Source: Clostridia bacterium (GTDB lineage: Bacteria > Bacillota > Clostridia > Christensenellales > UBA1242). Taken from it: a stretch of DNA of 64,000 bases. Position numbers and translations under genes: made by a program. Below, piece after piece: positions 54,514 to 63,260 of this stretch; position 1 is the first letter of the stretch, and every line of letters starts with the position of its first letter. The notes beneath the pieces are model-generated. The model made no database searches. It was not told the DNA's origin and saw nothing but the letters and a program-made list of their open reading frames with translations. The stretch lies in contig JAFVTW010000015.1 in assembly GCA_017503005.1 (NCBI GenBank), positions 20,146-84,145 on the forward strand. The letters run 5' to 3'.

Positions 54514-54542
<29 letters not shown>
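53436..54542 (+). CDS. M29-family aminopeptidase
   Basis: A 368-residue thermophilic-type metallo-aminopeptidase (AmpS/AmpT, PepS family), cytoplasmic. Conserved elements are CNLPDGEVYTAPVKESINGEI with a metal-binding Glu, YVGEFALGINP with the second Glu, SLHMALGCSYDD with His, and VLHWDLIL with the His-x-Asp pair. These supply the dinuclear metal ligands of the family. The length is close to the usual 360-410. aggagagg precedes the ATG. The end of this gene contains the promoter for gap. Confidence 0.92.
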
Positions 54543-55622
<1,080 letters not shown>

Positions 55623-55636
55623 TTATTTAATAAAAA

Positions 55637-55668
55637 TAAGGTAGTCTGTTTACAGGCTATCTTTTTTT
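55637..55668 (+). terminator. gap terminator
   Basis: The 11-bp stem aaggtagtctg / caggctatctt has two G-U pairs and a short loop, followed by seven T. Confidence 0.9.
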
Positions 55669-55754
55669 GTGATTTGGTCAATAACTCAAACTTTTTATTG
55701 TGAAACCCAACTATTTGTTATATACTAGATATGTAAAATGAAGGAGAATGCTTT

Positions 55755-56240
55755 ATGAGATGTCCGGTATGTGGTGCTAGAATGATTAGTGGTCAAATTT
55801 GCAGATATTGCAATGTAACAAGTGATCAAGTATTAGAAGCTAGCAATAAGGAAGCAAAAAAAGCTTTTAAAGAGAAAAGAAAAGAAGAAGTTTGTTTTAC
55901 TACAAACATTCCTAAAGATGTAAATAAATTAAAACTTGTGCTATATACTATCCTTTTAGGTTGGGTAGGTGTAGGCAGTTTTTATGTAGGTAGAATATAT
56001 AAAGGATTGTATTCCGCCATCACTTTTGGGCTAATGGTAATATCTGTAGTAGCCAAATTATCTTTTGGTGAGACAGAAGTATTGATGTTTATATCTAGTT
56101 TTATTACTTGGTTTATGGTTGCAAACTTGTTGATGTGGATTAGTGATATATTTGGTTTTATATTTAGAACCTATAAAGTGCCTGTAGTTCTACCAAAAAA
56201 TGAACTAAATGTAAAACATCATAGTATTAAAATTAAGTAA
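55755..56240 (+). CDS. Zinc-ribbon and TM2-like membrane protein
   Basis: A 161-residue protein. An N-terminal zinc ribbon (CPVCGARM...CRYCNV, residues 3-20) is followed by a basic helical linker (EASNKEAKKAFKEKRKEE). Two or three membrane helices come next, with a TM2-like signature: LVLYTILLGWVGVGSFYVGRIYKGLYSAITFG, then FISSFITWFMVANLLMWISDIFGFIF. The TM2 domain is of unknown biochemical role. aaggagaatg precedes the start. mnmA begins 9 bases after the stop, so they may share a transcript. Confidence 0.82.
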   Translation: MRCPVCGARMISGQICRYCNVTSDQVLEASNKEAKKAFKEKRKEEVCFTTNIPKDVNKLKLVLYTILLGWVGVGSFYVGRIYKGLYSAITFGLMVISVVAKLSFGETEVLMFISSFITWFMVANLLMWISDIFGFIFRTYKVPVVLPKNELNVKHHSIKIK

Positions 56241-56249
56241 AGGTAAATT

Positions 56250-57326
56250 ATGAAAACAGTAGTTATAGGTATGAGTGGTGGAGTAGATAGCTCCGTTGCT
56301 GCAGCCCTTTTGAAAGAACAAGGATACAATGTAATAGGCTTATTTATGCACAACTGGGAAGAAGATGACGAAGAAGGTTGTTGTACAGCTAAACAAGACT
56401 GGGAAGATGTAAGAAGAGTATGTAATAAGCTTAACATTCCATACTATTCTGTAAACTTCGCTAAAGAATATATGGATAGAGTGTTTAGCTATTTCCTAAA
56501 GGAATATAGTGCAGGTAGAACTCCAAATCCAGATGTGTTGTGTAATAGAGAAATTAAGTTTGGTCCATTTTTGGAGTATGCTAAAAAACTAGGTGCAGAT
56601 TATATCGCTACAGGTCATTACTGCGATATTGAGCACACAGAAAATGCACATTATTTACTAAAAGCTGTAGACCAAAACAAAGACCAAACATATTTTCTAA
56701 ATCAACTAAGTCAAAAACAACTAGAATGTGTGCTTTTTCCATTGGGTAAATTAGAAAAACCAGAAGTTAGAAAGATTGCAGAAAAGTATGGTTTTGTAAC
56801 TGCAGAGAAAAAAGATAGTATTGGTATATGCTTTATAGGCGAAAGAAAGTTTAGAGAGTTTTTAAAAACATTTATACCTGCTAAAAAAGGCAAAATTGTA
56901 GATATGCAAGGCAATGAGGTAGGTAAGCACGATGGAGCTATGTACTATACTTTGGGTCAAAGAAGAGGATTAAATATAGGTGGTAAGAGTGGTACTGAAG
57001 GTGGTAGATGGTTTGTGGTGGACAAAGATGTAAAAAACAATCTACTTATAGTTAGTCAGGGCGATGAAAAACCTCTATATTCAAAAGCTTTGGTTACATA
57101 TAGTGTAAACTGGATACCGGGAGAACCAGAGCAAAAAGAATTTACTTGTTATGCCAAATTTAGATATCGTCAACCAGAACAAAAAGTTTATGTAAGAATA
57201 GAAAAAGATAGAGTGTGTGTAGACTTTGATGAACCTCAAAGAGCTGTTACACCTGGTCAATTTGTAGTTTTCTATGATGAAAAGAAGTGTCTAGGTGGCG
57301 GCATTATAGAAGAAGTAATTAAATAA
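56250..57326 (+). CDS. mnmA: tRNA-specific 2-thiouridylase
   Basis: A 358-residue enzyme that makes 2-thiouridine at U34 of tRNA-Lys/Glu/Gln. It has the PP-loop ATP motif [15 protein letters not shown] at the N-terminus, FMHNWEED, and [14 protein letters not shown] with the first catalytic Cys. [24 protein letters not shown], and [16 protein letters not shown] with the second catalytic Cys follow. The C-terminal barrel has [13 protein letters not shown] and [12 protein letters not shown]. aggtaaatt precedes the ATG. It may be co-transcribed with the upstream TM2 gene. Confidence 0.96.
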   Translation: MKTVVIGMSGGVDSSVAAALLKEQGYNVIGLFMHNWEEDDEEGCCTAKQDWEDVRRVCNKLNIPYYSVNFAKEYMDRVFSYFLKEYSAGRTPNPDVLCNREIKFGPFLEYAKKLGADYIATGHYCDIEHTENAHYLLKAVDQNKDQTYFLNQLSQKQLECVLFPLGKLEKPEVRKIAEKYGFVTAEKKDSIGICFIGERKFREFLKTFIPAKKGKIVDMQGNEVGKHDGAMYYTLGQRRGLNIGGKSGTEGGRWFVVDKDVKNNLLIVSQGDEKPLYSKALVTYSVNWIPGEPEQKEFTCYAKFRYRQPEQKVYVRIEKDRVCVDFDEPQRAVTPGQFVVFYDEKKCLGGGIIEEVIK

Positions 57327-57337
57327 TAATTTTAGAA

Positions 57338-57366
57338 TTGACAAATATCAATAAATAATTTAAAAT
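57338..57366 (+). promoter_or_regulatory. metK promoter
   Basis: TTGACA (57338-57343), a 17-base spacer and TAAAAT (57361-57366), only a few bases before the riboswitch. Confidence 0.85.
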
Positions 57367-57372
57367 AAAGTT

Positions 57373-57502
57373 ACCATAAAGAGTGTGTGAGGGACAGCCC
57401 CTATGACCACACAGCAACCTAACAATATGTAAAGGTGCTAAAGGCTGAATGATGGGGAAAATATTATATTGTATTTAGAACCCATCAGTCGATGGGTTTT
57501 TT
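57373..57502 (+). promoter_or_regulatory. SAM-I (S-box) riboswitch with transcription terminator
   Basis: Conserved S-box blocks occur in order: agag...gagggac...gccc-tatga, then cagcaacct, then aaggtgctaa, and a closing gatggg. The expression platform ends in a perfect 8-bp terminator aacccatc / gatgggtt with an agtc loop and a T run (57479-57502). The gatggg at about 57451 can pair either within aptamer helix P1 (with ccat upstream) or with cccatc of the terminator. SAM binding should therefore release the terminator and switch metK off. The ligand is inferred from the motif and the downstream SAM synthetase gene. Confidence 0.92.
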
Positions 57503-57546
57503 GTTTGCTCTTAATGGTAAAAATACAATATATATGGAGATAAATT

Positions 57547-58638
57547 ATGAAAATTTTAACAAGTGAAAGTGTGAATATAGGTCATCCAGACAAAACTTGC
57601 GATGTAATAGCAGATAGCTTTTTGGATGAGGCACTAAGACAAGACCCACAATCACAAATGGCTGTAGAATGTGCCATCAAAAACAACAAATTGTTTGTGT
57701 ATGGCGAAGCTACCACAAAAGCTAATATAAACTACGAATCTGTTGCTAAAAAAGTTTTGGATTATATAGGTTACAATGCGGAAGAATTTCAGGTAATCAA
57801 GGAAATATCTATACAATCACCAGATATTCACTCTGCTGTAGTTAAAGATGAAGTTACAGCTAACGATCAGGGGATTATATATGGATATGCCTGTGACGAG
57901 ACAGAAGAGTATATGCCATTGCCTATAATGGTAGCTACCAAATTAATGCAATATTTTGAAAAATTGAGGCTGAAAGATAAAAGATTTTATGCAGATGCCA
58001 AAAGTCAAGTAAGTGTAGAATATAACGATAAAGATGAGCCTATAAGGATACACACTATATTGTTGTCAGTTTCGCATAGTGACAGCTTGGAATTAGATAA
58101 ACTTAGAGAGATAATCAAAAAAGAAGTTGTAAATCCTGTTTTGGGTGAATACAGCAAGTATGGCAGCAATCCAAATTTACTTATCAATGCAGGTGGCAAA
58201 TTTACAGTATGGGGTAGCTATGGTGATAGTGGTTGTGTAGGTAGAAAAATAGTGGTAGATACTTACGGTGGTATAGGTAGAGTAGGCGGAGGATGTTTTA
58301 GTTCAAAAAACTCTACTAAGGTTGATAGAAGTGCAGCATATTACCTTAGATATGTAGCAAAGAATATAGTTGCTAATGGATTAGCTAAAAGGGTGGAAAT
58401 TCAAATAAGCTATGGATTTGGACTTAAAGAGCCTATTAGCTTGAATATAAACACTTTTGGTACAGAACAGGTTGATATAAATACAATATATAAATATGTG
58501 TCAAATAACTTTAATTTTAAGCCTCAAAGCATAATAAACGAATTAGGTCTAAACAATCCTATATATGCTCAAACAGCTTGCTATGGACATTTTGGTAGAG
58601 ATTTTGCTTGGGAAAGAATAAAAAATATTGTAGAATAA
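57547..58638 (+). CDS. metK: S-adenosylmethionine synthetase, divergent
   Basis: A 363-residue enzyme making SAM from methionine and ATP. Key sites are kept: TSESVNIGHPDK with the catalytic His, GEATTKA, ANDQGIIYGYA with Asp, DAKSQVSVEY with Lys, GRKIVVDTYGG, and TKVDRSAAYYLRYVAKNIV. Several positions that are nearly invariant differ: the family ARHGGGAFSGKD reads GRVGGGCFSSKN, and INPTGRF reads INAGGKF. It is also about 20-30 residues shorter than typical. SAM riboswitch control supports the function. ggagataa precedes the ATG. Confidence 0.93.
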   Translation: MKILTSESVNIGHPDKTCDVIADSFLDEALRQDPQSQMAVECAIKNNKLFVYGEATTKANINYESVAKKVLDYIGYNAEEFQVIKEISIQSPDIHSAVVKDEVTANDQGIIYGYACDETEEYMPLPIMVATKLMQYFEKLRLKDKRFYADAKSQVSVEYNDKDEPIRIHTILLSVSHSDSLELDKLREIIKKEVVNPVLGEYSKYGSNPNLLINAGGKFTVWGSYGDSGCVGRKIVVDTYGGIGRVGGGCFSSKNSTKVDRSAAYYLRYVAKNIVANGLAKRVEIQISYGFGLKEPISLNINTFGTEQVDINTIYKYVSNNFNFKPQSIINELGLNNPIYAQTACYGHFGRDFAWERIKNIVE

Positions 58639-58652
58639 CAAAAAACATATAA

Positions 58653-58697
58653 AAAACAATAAAAAGCAGTATACTTTTTATTGTTTTGTTTTTTTAT
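58653..58697 (+). terminator. metK terminator
   Basis: The 14-bp stem aaaacaataaaaag / ctttttattgtttt has a 7-base loop, followed by g and seven T. Confidence 0.93.
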
Positions 58698-58709
58698 AAA
58701 ATAATTTTA

Positions 58710-58718
58710 TGATATACT
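58710..58718 (+). promoter_or_regulatory. Extended -10 predicting a leaderless yigZ transcript
   Basis: TGA-TATACT ends 8 bases before the A of the ATG at 58727, so transcription should start at or within two bases of the start codon. No Shine-Dalgarno sequence or good -35 is present. Confidence 0.6.
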
Positions 58719-58726
58719 TTTGATGT

Positions 58727-59302
58727 ATGGCTAACACTATAAAGTATGATAAAGAAGTATTAATAGAGATAAAGAAATCAAAATTTATTGGTTATACTTT
58801 TTTCTGCGAAAATGTAGAAGCCGCTAATAATTGTATCAAACAGCTGAATGCTGAGCATAAAAAAGCTACACATGTTTGCTATTCATATGTAATAAATTCT
58901 AATGAAAAAGCAAATGATGACGGTGAACCACAGGGAACGGCAGGTATACCTATCTTAGATGTAATCAAAAAACAAAAATTAGAAAATGTTTTAGTAGCAG
59001 TTGTTAGATATTTTGGTGGTATCAAACTAGGTGCAGGTGGGCTTGTAAGAGCATATAGTGAGACTGCTAGTGAGGTAATCAAACTTAGTGAAATTGCTAC
59101 TCTACTAAAAGTTGTAGAGTGTAAAACAACATTTAACTATGGAGAAGAAAATTTGTTGAATGCTCTTAAGCAAAAAGATGGTGTGTACAATGTGCAAGTA
59201 AACTATGTTGATAAATTAGAAGTTACTTTTTGCTTAGATAAAAATACTATATTGAACGATTTTAATTTTGAGAAGTTTGATGAAAAATTGATAAGGGTGT
59301 AA
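58727..59302 (+). CDS. YigZ/IMPACT family protein
   Basis: A 191-residue protein of the IMPACT/UPF0029 family (YvyE in Bacillus). The N-terminal domain has the family block EIKKSKFIGYTFF, ATHVCYSYVI, NDDGEPQGTAGIPILDVIKK and VAVVRYFGGIKLGAGGLVRAYSETA. The C-terminal part is the small DUF1949-like ferredoxin-type domain. The role in bacteria is uncertain, with a link to translation suggested by IMPACT in eukaryotes. It starts a yigZ-recX-acpS-PHP run with tight spacing. Confidence 0.93.
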   Translation: MANTIKYDKEVLIEIKKSKFIGYTFFCENVEAANNCIKQLNAEHKKATHVCYSYVINSNEKANDDGEPQGTAGIPILDVIKKQKLENVLVAVVRYFGGIKLGAGGLVRAYSETASEVIKLSEIATLLKVVECKTTFNYGEENLLNALKQKDGVYNVQVNYVDKLEVTFCLDKNTILNDFNFEKFDEKLIRV

Positions 59303-59303
59303 G

Positions 59304-59912
59304 ATGGCAGTAATTACTAAAATTGAACAACAAGTAAAAAACAAAGATAGAGTTAGCATATATCTTGATGGCGAATTTAAGCTAGGTTGTTCTATGGATT
59401 TGGTTGTGCTTAATCATTTGAAAGAAGGTGCACAAGTTACAGAAGATCAATTAGAGAATCTAGTATTTGAAAATGAAAAAAGTATGGCTCTTAATAAAGC
59501 TGTAACACTGTTGGGTAAAAACTTAAAAACAAAAAAACAGATGAGAGATTACCTAAAAGGTAAAGGGTATATACCACAAATTATTAATTATGTTTTAGAT
59601 AAATTGTGTGAATATAATTATATAAACGATATAAATTATGCTACAATATATGTTAGAAGTGTAAAGCATAAATATGGCAAAATCAAGATTGTAAATGAAC
59701 TTAAAATGAAAGGTGTTTCGGAAAAAGATATTGATTTTGTAATGCAAGAGTTTGAAACTGATGCCGAAGATATAATGGCATTGGCAAACAAATATTTAAA
59801 GAATAAAGAAATAACTACAGAGATATTGTCAAAAATGTATAGGTTTTTGTTATCAAAAGGTTTTGAGTATGACGATGTGTCTGCTGTAATAAAGAGTTTT
59901 AAGGAGAATTAA
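59304..59912 (+). CDS. recX: Regulatory protein RecX
   Basis: A 202-residue modulator of RecA filament activity. The three-helix RecX repeats are visible: LLGKNLKTKKQMRDYLKGKGYIPQIINYVLDKLCEYNYINDINYATIYV, then KYGKIKIVNELKMKGVSEKDIDFVMQEF. The N-terminal 60 residues are a small beta domain (ITKIEQQVKNKDRVSIYLDGEFKLG) as in Firmicute RecX. It begins 1 base after yigZ, and acpS starts 5 bases after its stop. Confidence 0.92.
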   Translation: MAVITKIEQQVKNKDRVSIYLDGEFKLGCSMDLVVLNHLKEGAQVTEDQLENLVFENEKSMALNKAVTLLGKNLKTKKQMRDYLKGKGYIPQIINYVLDKLCEYNYINDINYATIYVRSVKHKYGKIKIVNELKMKGVSEKDIDFVMQEFETDAEDIMALANKYLKNKEITTEILSKMYRFLLSKGFEYDDVSAVIKSFKEN

Positions 59913-59917
59913 TTTGT

Positions 59918-60283
59918 ATGTTGGCAGTAGGTATTGATTCACTAGATATTGTGAGAATGCAAAAATTTGTAGACAATGAAAGATTTTTGTCCAAGTTTTT
60001 TACTGAATACGAAACTAAGTATTGTAATCTTACTGTAAATAAAACTATGAGATTGGCTGGTATGTATTGTGCCAAAGAAGCTTTTCTAAAAGCATTAGGT
60101 ATAGGTATCGGTGGTGGTATTCCTCTAAACGAAATTGAGGTAAATCACGACAAGAATGGAAAGCCATTTTTAAAGCTAGGTGATAGTGCAAAAAAAGTTT
60201 TAACTATCAAAGGGTACAAAGAATGTCAAATCAACATTACACATACTCATACTGTAAGCAGTGCAGTTTGTGTATTGATGTAG
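59918..60283 (+). CDS. acpS: Holo-[acyl-carrier-protein] synthase
   Basis: A 121-residue 4'-phosphopantetheinyl transferase that activates acyl carrier protein. The magnesium-binding Asp lies in GIDSLDIVRM near residue 10, and the second signature is MYCAKEAFLKALGIGIGGGIPLNEIEV with the catalytic Glu. The C-terminus NITHTHTVSSAVCVLM replaces the more usual SISH..EYA.A. The length is normal. aaggag lies about 11 bases before the ATG, overlapping the end of recX. Confidence 0.93.
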   Translation: MLAVGIDSLDIVRMQKFVDNERFLSKFFTEYETKYCNLTVNKTMRLAGMYCAKEAFLKALGIGIGGGIPLNEIEVNHDKNGKPFLKLGDSAKKVLTIKGYKECQINITHTHTVSSAVCVLM

Positions 60284-60292
60284 AGGTGAAAA

Positions 60293-61354
60293 ATGGAAGG
60301 AAAAGTTAAGTGTGATTTTAATGTGCATTTAGATGGGAATGTAAATTTTCAAGCTATAAAATATGTGCTTCACCAAGCTGAGGCTAATGGTGTCAAAGCT
60401 ATGAGTCTATTAGAGCAAGATTCTTTGAGTCTATATAGTCATGCGGGAATATTGCACAGATACATTAAGAGTGGAGAGCTGGCTAAGGTGTATACTGGTA
60501 AGTTAGTAGCAGGTTGTGAAATTACATGTGTAGTTAATGATACCAATCCTACTAAGTATGCTTTCAATTTTAACAATCATCGTATCCATTTGTTTATGTA
60601 CAACTTTGAAGTAGAAAAAGCAGAAGAGATTAAGTGGTTTAGAGATAAGTTTAAAAGAAAATGTTTCAAAAAAGATATCAAGGCTATTACAAAATTATTG
60701 AAAAAATACAAGCTACCAGCTCCAGACAAAAAGTTCTACGAGTATGGAGCAAAAGATATTTTGTATCAAGTATATGATTACATAACCAAAGATCCATCTA
60801 GAAAAAAAGTATATGACAATTTCATAGGTGCTTTCAATACTCCAACATCTTTTGTTAAGAATGTATTTGAAACACCTCATAGTAAGTTGTTTTTTAAGCA
60901 AAGTAGTGTACCATATCTAACTGATGTTCTTGCATTTGCTAGAAAGGTTAGAGGTAGATTGTATATTGCTCATCCAAACAGAATGAATATTAAGTTTAAT
61001 ACAATTAGCTATCTAAATGCTCTTATCGATATGGAGACAGATTATGCTTTCCCATTTGATGGAATCGAAGTGTACAATAGTTACAATTCTAGTATTGATA
61101 CCAAAGTATTGAATGACTATGCTATAAAAAGAAATCTAGAAATTGTGGGTGGTACTGACTATAGATACTTGAGGAGTCAACAAAACCCAGAAGGAAAAAT
61201 GTTGTTTGAGGACAATACAGATAGAAGATATGTAGTTCCTGTACCTGGTACTATGATTAAATTGAAGTTGGAAACATACAATGGTGATTTGCTATTAGAC
61301 AAAAAATTTGTAGATAGGCTAATGGACATTAGAGAATTACCTAGATTTAAATAA
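60293..61354 (+). CDS. PHP-domain-like protein with altered metal motif
   Basis: A 353-residue protein resembling PHP phosphoesterases. The expected opening D-x-H-x-H reads DFNVHLDG, so the first His is Asn. AVAITDHD-like motif II is replaced by AMSLLEQDS. Later PHP elements look retained: VAGCEITCV with Glu, LYIAHPNRMN with His, and EIVGGTDYRY with Asp. No other domain is recognised, and residues 110-190 are a Lys-rich helical insert. It may be a PHP-derived protein with reduced metal binding. aggtg precedes the ATG. It ends the yigZ-recX-acpS run and is followed by a terminator. Confidence 0.75.
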   Translation: MEGKVKCDFNVHLDGNVNFQAIKYVLHQAEANGVKAMSLLEQDSLSLYSHAGILHRYIKSGELAKVYTGKLVAGCEITCVVNDTNPTKYAFNFNNHRIHLFMYNFEVEKAEEIKWFRDKFKRKCFKKDIKAITKLLKKYKLPAPDKKFYEYGAKDILYQVYDYITKDPSRKKVYDNFIGAFNTPTSFVKNVFETPHSKLFFKQSSVPYLTDVLAFARKVRGRLYIAHPNRMNIKFNTISYLNALIDMETDYAFPFDGIEVYNSYNSSIDTKVLNDYAIKRNLEIVGGTDYRYLRSQQNPEGKMLFEDNTDRRYVVPVPGTMIKLKLETYNGDLLLDKKFVDRLMDIRELPRFK

Positions 61355-61356
61355 AA

Positions 61357-61387
61357 ATAAAGACAAGAATTTCCTTGTCTTTTTTTA
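61357..61387 (+). terminator. Terminator after the PHP-like gene
   Basis: The stem aaagacaag / cttgtcttt has a six-base loop and a T run. Confidence 0.92.
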
Positions 61388-61441
61388 ATATAAAAAAATA
61401 TTTTGCATACAATAAAATTAAGAGTTTTTATTGGTGTGTAT

Positions 61442-61669
61442 ATGGAAAAGGAATATTGTTATAAATTAGAAAATTTGGTTAATAATCTTAGTAGTGATAG
61501 TAACAAAATTGTAAACGATTATCATAAAATGCAATACAAAGACTATTGTGATAGTTGTAGACATGTGTATAAAGAAGTTGAAGATTTGTTTGTGGAAACG
61601 GCAGAAGAAAATACGGGTACTATCACTGACTTAGATAATTATATTAGCTGGATTTTGTATGATAAGTAA
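61442..61669 (+). CDS. Small protein upstream of MazF/PemK, candidate antitoxin
   Basis: A 75-residue acidic, helical protein ([22 protein letters not shown]...), unlike the ribbon-helix-helix or AbrB-type antitoxins usually paired with MazF. It overlaps the toxin gene by 11 bases, the arrangement typical of toxin-antitoxin operons. The start is taken at 61442 because TACAAT at 61408-61413 is a probable -10, placing the mRNA start near 61420 and excluding the ATG at 61403. The ribosome binding site is weak. Function as an antitoxin is inferred from position alone. Confidence 0.6.
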   Translation: MEKEYCYKLENLVNNLSSDSNKIVNDYHKMQYKDYCDSCRHVYKEVEDLFVETAEENTGTITDLDNYISWILYDK

Positions 61670-62015
61670 TGAGATAAAACGAGGAGAAGTGTATTATGCC
61701 GATTTGAGCCCGGTAGTGGGCAGCGAACAAGGTGGTATTAGGCCAGTGTTGGTTATTCAAAACGATATCGGTAACAAATACAGTCCAACTATTATTGCTG
61801 CTGCAATAACTAGTCAAATTAATAAGGCAAGGATACCTACACATATAGAAATAGGTGCTACAGAGGTTGGTTTGCCCAAAGATTCGGTGGTGCTTTTAGA
61901 ACAGCTTAGGACTCTAGATAAGCGAAGATTAAAAGAAAAAATAGGTGTTCTAAATTTTAGTAAAATGAAAATGGTAGACGATGCATTGCTTATAAGTTTG
62001 GGCTTTATTCAGTAA
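61659..62015 (+). CDS. MazF/PemK-family endoribonuclease toxin (EndoA type)
   Basis: A 118-residue SH3-barrel RNase, close to Bacillus EndoA. The conserved block [43 protein letters not shown] contains the catalytic Arg. The second block is [25 protein letters not shown] with the Thr/Ser-containing loop. It cuts mRNA at short motifs such as UACAU in Bacillus; specificity here is unknown. The start overlaps the upstream gene by 11 bases with no good ribosome binding site, so translation is probably coupled. Confidence 0.95.
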   Translation: MISNEIKRGEVYYADLSPVVGSEQGGIRPVLVIQNDIGNKYSPTIIAAAITSQINKARIPTHIEIGATEVGLPKDSVVLLEQLRTLDKRRLKEKIGVLNFSKMKMVDDALLISLGFIQ

Positions 62016-62050
62016 TATTTTATATTATAAATTCATAAATGTATATAAAT

Positions 62051-62077
62051 AACGGCTATAAATAGTCGTTTTTTTAT
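62051..62077 (+). terminator. Terminator after the MazF gene
   Basis: The 8-bp stem aacggcta / tagtcgtt includes one G-U pair, with a four-base loop and seven T. Confidence 0.88.
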
Positions 62078-62103
62078 TATTTCAAAAAAATTTAAATTGG
62101 GTA

Positions 62104-62132
62104 TTGCAAATTGGAAAATTTGGTGTTACAAT
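62104..62132 (+). promoter_or_regulatory. Promoter of the 309-residue gene
   Basis: TTGCAA (62104-62109), a 17-base spacer and an extended -10, TGT-TACAAT, ending at 62132. Confidence 0.75.
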
Positions 62133-62163
62133 TGTTGTACGAAAACAAGGTGGTATAAATTTT

Positions 62164-63093
62164 ATGAAATTTGAAGAAAACAAATATAAACAATTTTTTG
62201 CTGAAACAGTTGAGTATATGAGAGAGCTAGACAAAATCTTCTACGAAGCAGGTGCAGGTCACTTATTCACAGAAAAAGAACTTAGAAAATTGGAATATGC
62301 TGCTACAAACGATAGAATAAATGTGTATGCATATCCTGTAATGGCTCCTACTATTAAAAGAATTAAAGAGTTTTGTGATAAGATGATTTTGGCTAAAAAT
62401 CCTCCAAAAAACAAAACAATTTCAAACCTAGTTAGCAACAGAGCTATTAGAAGAGGCAAAAACAAAGGCAACAAGCAAGACCGTGGTGCAATCGAAATTT
62501 TGAAGGACAACATTAGAGAATATCTAGAAAATCCTACAAAATTACCTACAGCTGTTGCAAAAATGAGAAAACCAGTTCCAAAAAATGCTAATCAAACTAG
62601 ACTAAAACAACCTAGAGTGTTTACACTAAAAGATCAAGACGAATTAGTAAAACCAAATGAAGATACAATGCAAGCATTACTACAACTAGAAAAAGAATAT
62701 TGTATTTTAATCAAAGCAAATATCGAACAAAAAATTGATAATCAAAATGCTACACAAAACTATGCAGATCGTTTCCATGTAACAGTTATGGAAGAACTTG
62801 AAGCATACAGAAAAGCAAAAGTTTTACTAAAGAAAGATGATGACAAAATTAGAGAAAAAGCTGGAGAATTAACAGAAAATTTCAAGAAATATATCAAAGA
62901 AAAAGATACTCCGCTTGTAGCTGAAGGTAAACACAGAACAAATATTCGTCAATTGACAGCTCTGAAAGGCAACATTAAAAAGGCTACTAGAAAAGAAGCC
63001 CAAATCGAAGAGCAATTAGCTCAAAAGGGTCAAACTATTGATGAAAGAGTTGTTCCTACAGAGCCTATCAAGGAAAATGAAAAAACTAGATAG
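62164..63093 (+). CDS. Unknown basic helical cytoplasmic protein
   Basis: A protein of about 309 residues with no signal peptide or membrane helix. It is rich in Lys, Glu, Asn and Gln, and mostly helical by composition. A basic patch around residues 80-105 (NPPKNKTISNLVSNRAIRRGKNKGNKQDRG) could contact nucleic acid or an acidic partner. The Pro-rich stretch KMRKPVPKNANQTRLKQPRVF separates it from a C-terminal coiled-coil-like part. The ATG at 62164 is chosen because aaggtgg lies about 10 bases upstream and the upstream TTG at 62104 is the -35 element. In composition it resembles the 1420-residue protein and the next gene, but I see no alignable domain. Confidence 0.68.
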   Translation: MKFEENKYKQFFAETVEYMRELDKIFYEAGAGHLFTEKELRKLEYAATNDRINVYAYPVMAPTIKRIKEFCDKMILAKNPPKNKTISNLVSNRAIRRGKNKGNKQDRGAIEILKDNIREYLENPTKLPTAVAKMRKPVPKNANQTRLKQPRVFTLKDQDELVKPNEDTMQALLQLEKEYCILIKANIEQKIDNQNATQNYADRFHVTVMEELEAYRKAKVLLKKDDDKIREKAGELTENFKKYIKEKDTPLVAEGKHRTNIRQLTALKGNIKKATRKEAQIEEQLAQKGQTIDERVVPTEPIKENEKTR

Positions 63094-63115
63094 TAAAATC
63101 TATATAAAATAGACA

Positions 63116-63170
63116 AATAAGTGCCTAGATCAAGAAAAATTGTATATTGACTATGCACTTATTTTTTGTT
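63116..63170 (+). terminator. Terminator containing the next gene's promoter
   Basis: The 9-bp stem aataagtgc / gcacttatt has a 30-base loop and a T run. The -35 of the following promoter lies in the loop. Confidence 0.75.
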
Positions 63171-63175
63171 ATAAT
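63147..63175 (+). promoter_or_regulatory. Promoter of the Pro-Thr repeat protein gene
   Basis: TTGACT (63147-63152), a 17-base spacer and an extended -10, TGT-TATAAT, ending at 63175. The spacer contains the 3' arm and T run of the upstream terminator. The leader is about 80 bases, with an aatatc / gatatt dyad near 63187-63207. Confidence 0.78.
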
Positions 63176-63260
63176 ATATTAAGTAATATCGAGCAAAATG
63201 ATATTGCAAATAAAAATGTTAAATTTTTACTTTATGTAGGTGGCACATAAGGAGGATTAT

